Part shown: positions 61,603-64,000 of the stretch, piece by piece
Position numbering within the stretch: position 1 is the stretch's first letter
How the letters are laid out: each line of letters begins with the position of its first letter
Assembly: GCF_025403485.1 (NCBI RefSeq)
Contig: NZ_CP099966.1
Coordinates: forward strand, 1,612,001-1,676,000
DNA length: 64,000 nucleotides
DNA from: Chryseobacterium paludis
Lineage (GTDB): Bacteria > Bacteroidota > Bacteroidia > Flavobacteriales > Weeksellaceae
Reading direction: 5' to 3'
Program-made: the position numbers and the translations under genes
The notes under the pieces: model-generated
Told to the model about the DNA's origin: nothing
The model's database searches: none
Seen by the model: only the letters and a program-made list of their open reading frames with translations

Positions 61603-62430
61603 CTATTTCTTTTTCTTTCTTTCTTCAAATGAAGCCTCTGTTACCTTTCGGCTGTCATGATCTGATTTCGACTCAAATCCTATTTTAAGATATTCCAATT
61701 TCTTGGTCGCAGTATAAGTTAATTCATAATACTGTAACCTTCCGTCTTTACATTCCGCTCCCGGAGCACGGTAATCACCACCAAAAGTCTCAGTTGTAGT
61801 TCCTGAATCATTTACACCATCAATATCATCATCTACATATCCGAATTTACCTGAATAAGGAAGATCTGAACGATAAGAATTAATCTCCTCAACTTTCATA
61901 CCCGCTTTTACCGGAAAACCATTAAGATTAACAGCTTCTTTATATACTTTAAAGGGATAGATGTAATTTTTCTTCTTTAATTCATTTTCAGCATTAAACT
62001 TTTTTACCTGATCATCACTTATTAATGATTTTCCACCCTCCATATTTCGAGCTGCTATATTTTCTCCAGATTCAAAATCTCTTGCGTGATTTAACTGCTG
62101 AGACTTACCTTCCGGGCTATCCAGATTGAGAAAGAAAATATACACTCCGGCAACTTCTTTATTATTGTTCTGCCAATCATCTATCGCAATACCCAAATCA
62201 TCCCAGACATAGGCAAGATCTGTATCCCGGCTTGGTTTTCCCAATACTTTTATCCAATCTTCAATCGGTGTTCCCAACTCTAACTTTTTCCCTTTGTAGG
62301 TTAATCCACAGGATTCTATTTTAATAGTGGCTTGGGACACATCTATAGTTTCTTTTTTCATATTTTGACATTGAAAATTTAATATTGCAAATAACAGTAC
62401 TGAAAAGATGATCTTTATTTTATTTCTCAT
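61603..62430 (-). CDS. Putative lipoprotein of the PAAR-like operon
   Basis: A 275-residue protein with a hydrophobic N-terminus (IKIIFSVLLFAILNFQC) ending at C21. The -1 residue is Gln rather than Gly/Ala/Ser, so the lipobox is atypical. The mature part has a segment LTYKGKKLELGTPIEDWIKVLGKPSRDTD and YVWDDLGIAI, as in a group of Bacteroidota proteins of unknown function near T6SS-like loci. It has a C-terminal charged tail (FEERKKKK). It starts 1 base after the next gene's stop at 62432, so it is co-translated with it. Confidence 0.6.
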   Translation of the reverse strand: MRNKIKIIFSVLLFAILNFQCQNMKKETIDVSQATIKIESCGLTYKGKKLELGTPIEDWIKVLGKPSRDTDLAYVWDDLGIAIDDWQNNNKEVAGVYIFFLNLDSPEGKSQQLNHARDFESGENIAARNMEGGKSLISDDQVKKFNAENELKKKNYIYPFKVYKEAVNLNGFPVKAGMKVEEINSYRSDLPYSGKFGYVDDDIDGVNDSGTTTETFGGDYRAPGAECKDGRLQYYELTYTATKKLEYLKIGFESKSDHDSRKVTEASFEERKKKK

Positions 62431-62431
62431 T

Positions 62432-63358
62432 TTATTTATTACTTACAAGGTATATTGTTGAACGACTATTGTCATAATATCGACGTACTATTACTTTATC
62501 ATTAAATGGATTTTTCCACTGCATTAAATTTATCTGATCCAGATTGTTGTTATAATATTTAAAATCCATACTATTCTTACCAATTTTCAGGCGGTAATAG
62601 GCATATCCATAAGGGTAGAATGAGAAGAAAAAGTGGTTTCCAGAACTGCTATTTCCTAATACAGATGTTTCATACAACTTTAAATTAGTTTCAGTCTGGA
62701 TCATCTTTTTTCCTGAAAATAAACTAAACATCTTTTTTTTACCCTCATATTGTTTTTTTAATTCATAATCATACAGACAATACTCTTTATCTTTATAGGT
62801 ATACAAAATATAACCCGAATCTTCAAAACTATAACAAGATATATAATTTGAACTTATTTTTCTCCCCAGAATCTTTAATTTTATACTATCAACTCTTTTT
62901 TGTTTAATACTATCGTTGTTCTTAAAATCCACTTGTGAATTTTCTAAGCTTGTACGAATAGAATCTCCAATTTTATATCCATTTATGATTTCAATCTTTT
63001 TTATTTTGGACCAAGGAAATGAATATTTATAAACCCCATCATTATTGTACACATAAATATTTTTATTCTCGTCTACCTCAATATTATAAAAATCATTTTT
63101 TACTTGCCATATCTTTTTAAAATCTCCATTGTAAACAAAAAGAGATTTATCACTGGTTGCATAATAATATTCTGAATCATGTTTTAAATTTATAATACTG
63201 TCATTAATAGAATCCATTTTAAACTTAGAATCTGAAAGCTTAGGAAAAGAATCCTGATCAGGATGCTTATCTTTTTCCGGTATAGAATAATTACAACTAA
63301 AAAGAAATATAAGAAGAAGCAATCCTCCAATAGATCTTATAAAAGACGCTTTTCTCAT
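62432..63358 (-). CDS. Lipoprotein of the PAAR-like operon
   Basis: A 308-residue protein with signal peptide and lipobox LFSC (C22), then a Lys/Asp/Ser-rich linker. The body is made of short beta segments (YATSDKSLFVYNG, NIYVYNNDGVYKYSF, YILYTYKDKEYCLYDY) in the rhythm of a small propeller or beta repeat; no known family. Its ATG overlaps the stop of the gene upstream (ATGA at 63355-63358), so translation is coupled. Confidence 0.6.
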   Translation of the reverse strand: MRKASFIRSIGGLLLLIFLFSCNYSIPEKDKHPDQDSFPKLSDSKFKMDSINDSIINLKHDSEYYYATSDKSLFVYNGDFKKIWQVKNDFYNIEVDENKNIYVYNNDGVYKYSFPWSKIKKIEIINGYKIGDSIRTSLENSQVDFKNNDSIKQKRVDSIKLKILGRKISSNYISCYSFEDSGYILYTYKDKEYCLYDYELKKQYEGKKKMFSLFSGKKMIQTETNLKLYETSVLGNSSSGNHFFFSFYPYGYAYYRLKIGKNSMDFKYYNNNLDQINLMQWKNPFNDKVIVRRYYDNSRSTIYLVSNK

Positions 63359-64000
63359 TTGGTCATTTTTTCAAAATATCCCATGATTTCTTTTATCTTC
63401 TTTACCGCCTCCGTGTTCATTTCTTGTAGTTCGTGCTCTGCATGATCATAAATAGTACCATATTTTAGATCTTTTGTTATAGCAGGGTTTCTTGCTACCC
63501 AATCATTCAGATATTTATCACACCATCTTGCATTGGGAGATGATGGATGTACAAAATATGTTTTGGTGGTATAATCAGCTAAGGCAGAACCGTCCATTCC
63601 ATTTTTAAACCTTGTGGTCACTTCTTTTATTGCCATCTTTGCCAGTTCTGCACTGATCTTATTCAGCGGATGAGAATAGCTGTCTTTTGCAATCTGGGAG
63701 TGAGAAGGATTAACACCATAATTGGTATTCAGATGGGACTGTGCTTCTGGAATAACCTCATCAAAAGAACCCAGCACCAGATTGAAAACAAGTTTCGGGA
63801 AAAAGGCCATGATCTGTCCGGTATACCCCATTCCTTTCTGAAGGTTTTCGGCACTACGAGCTCCTAATTTTTCAAAGAAATCCCTCGACATCCACTCTTT
63901 CTTGTCTGCATTCTGATATTCCTTTGCAAGAAAATCCTGAAATTTAAGAAATTGATTGAACCAAGATAGCCATGTAGCGAATTCTACACCCAGATAGCTG
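63355..64000 (-). CDS. Hypothetical protein, 5'-partial at the right edge
   Basis: The frame is open through 64000, so at least 214 residues are encoded and the true start lies outside the window; an internal ATG at 63891 gives the shorter reading. The visible part begins SYLGVEFATWLSWFNQFLKF and has MSRDFFEKLGARSAENLQ, a hydrophobic stretch (QIMAFFPKLVFNLVLGSF), and the ending EHELQEMNTEAVKKIKEIMG. No family recognised. It is the most upstream visible gene of the operon; the promoter and any secretion structural genes must lie beyond the edge. Confidence 0.6.
   Translation of the reverse strand, partial: SYLGVEFATWLSWFNQFLKFQDFLAKEYQNADKKEWMSRDFFEKLGARSAENLQKGMGYTGQIMAFFPKLVFNLVLGSFDEVIPEAQSHLNTNYGVNPSHSQIAKDSYSHPLNKISAELAKMAIKEVTTRFKNGMDGSALADYTTKTYFVHPSSPNARWCDKYLNDWVARNPAITKDLKYGTIYDHAEHELQEMNTEAVKKIKEIMGYFEKMTK

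Noticed and set aside
1..64000. tRNA genes, rRNA genes and CRISPR arrays
   Set aside because: No cloverleaf-like sequence with a CCA end, no rRNA signature and no spaced identical repeats longer than two copies were found by eye. Short tRNAs could still be missed without a covariance search.

Overview
The window looks like chromosome from a flavobacterium of the Chryseobacterium type (Bacteroidota, Weeksellaceae). This is inferred from low GC, A-rich leaders without Shine-Dalgarno sites, repeated TAnnTTTG -7 promoter elements, type IX secretion (T9SS) sorting tails, LytS/LytTR sensor pairs, AraC regulators with an N-terminal domain common in the group, and a family of small Gly-Gly leader peptides known mainly from Chryseobacterium. 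No rRNA, tRNA, CRISPR array, transposase or phage structural gene was found.

Layout. 1-110: the start of parE, running off the left edge. 253-5451: a beta-propeller LytS-type kinase, its LytTR regulator and a T9SS-exported protein. 5562-9237: aminotransferase, a DoxX-like membrane protein, and an AraC/SDR pair. 9384-10782: five tandem genes for bacteriocin-like peptides, with a conserved Gly-Gly leader and a conserved four-cysteine core, separated by their own terminators. 10951-26737: mostly housekeeping genes (ychF, ferritin, a lipoprotein glycosidase, typA, tex, an M28 peptidase, a histone H1-like protein, a SNF2 helicase) with a GIY-YIG nuclease gene framed by inverted palindromes at 17050-17477. 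26841-40369: regulators and transporters, including a second LytS/LytTR pair preceded by a truncated copy of its own kinase gene, two MFS exporters, three regulators and an SDR/FAD-dehydrogenase pair. 40487-45210: kup, then an operon of an HTH-pentapeptide regulator and a DrrAB-type ABC exporter with a well-formed promoter. 45452-50680: small enzymes, an XRE regulator, a frameshifted HD-domain gene, a lipoprotein and a second T9SS cargo protein. 50755-55413: a zinc-ribbon protein, a lactonase, DinB, AraC and an M20 amidohydrolase.

55596-64000: a tightly packed minus-strand operon of eight genes that continues past the right edge. It encodes a PAAR-like DUF4280 protein, a 953-residue partner, a protein with a possible LysM-like N-terminus, three lipoproteins or lipoprotein-like proteins, a polytopic membrane protein and an unknown protein. 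It resembles cargo/effector operons of contractile secretion systems (T6SS subtype iii in Bacteroidota). No sheath, tube or baseplate gene is in the window.

The most novel material is the peptide cluster (9384-10782), the PAAR-like operon (55596-64000), the palindrome-flanked GIY-YIG gene, and the HTH-pentapeptide/ABC operon. Function for all four is inference from sequence and context.
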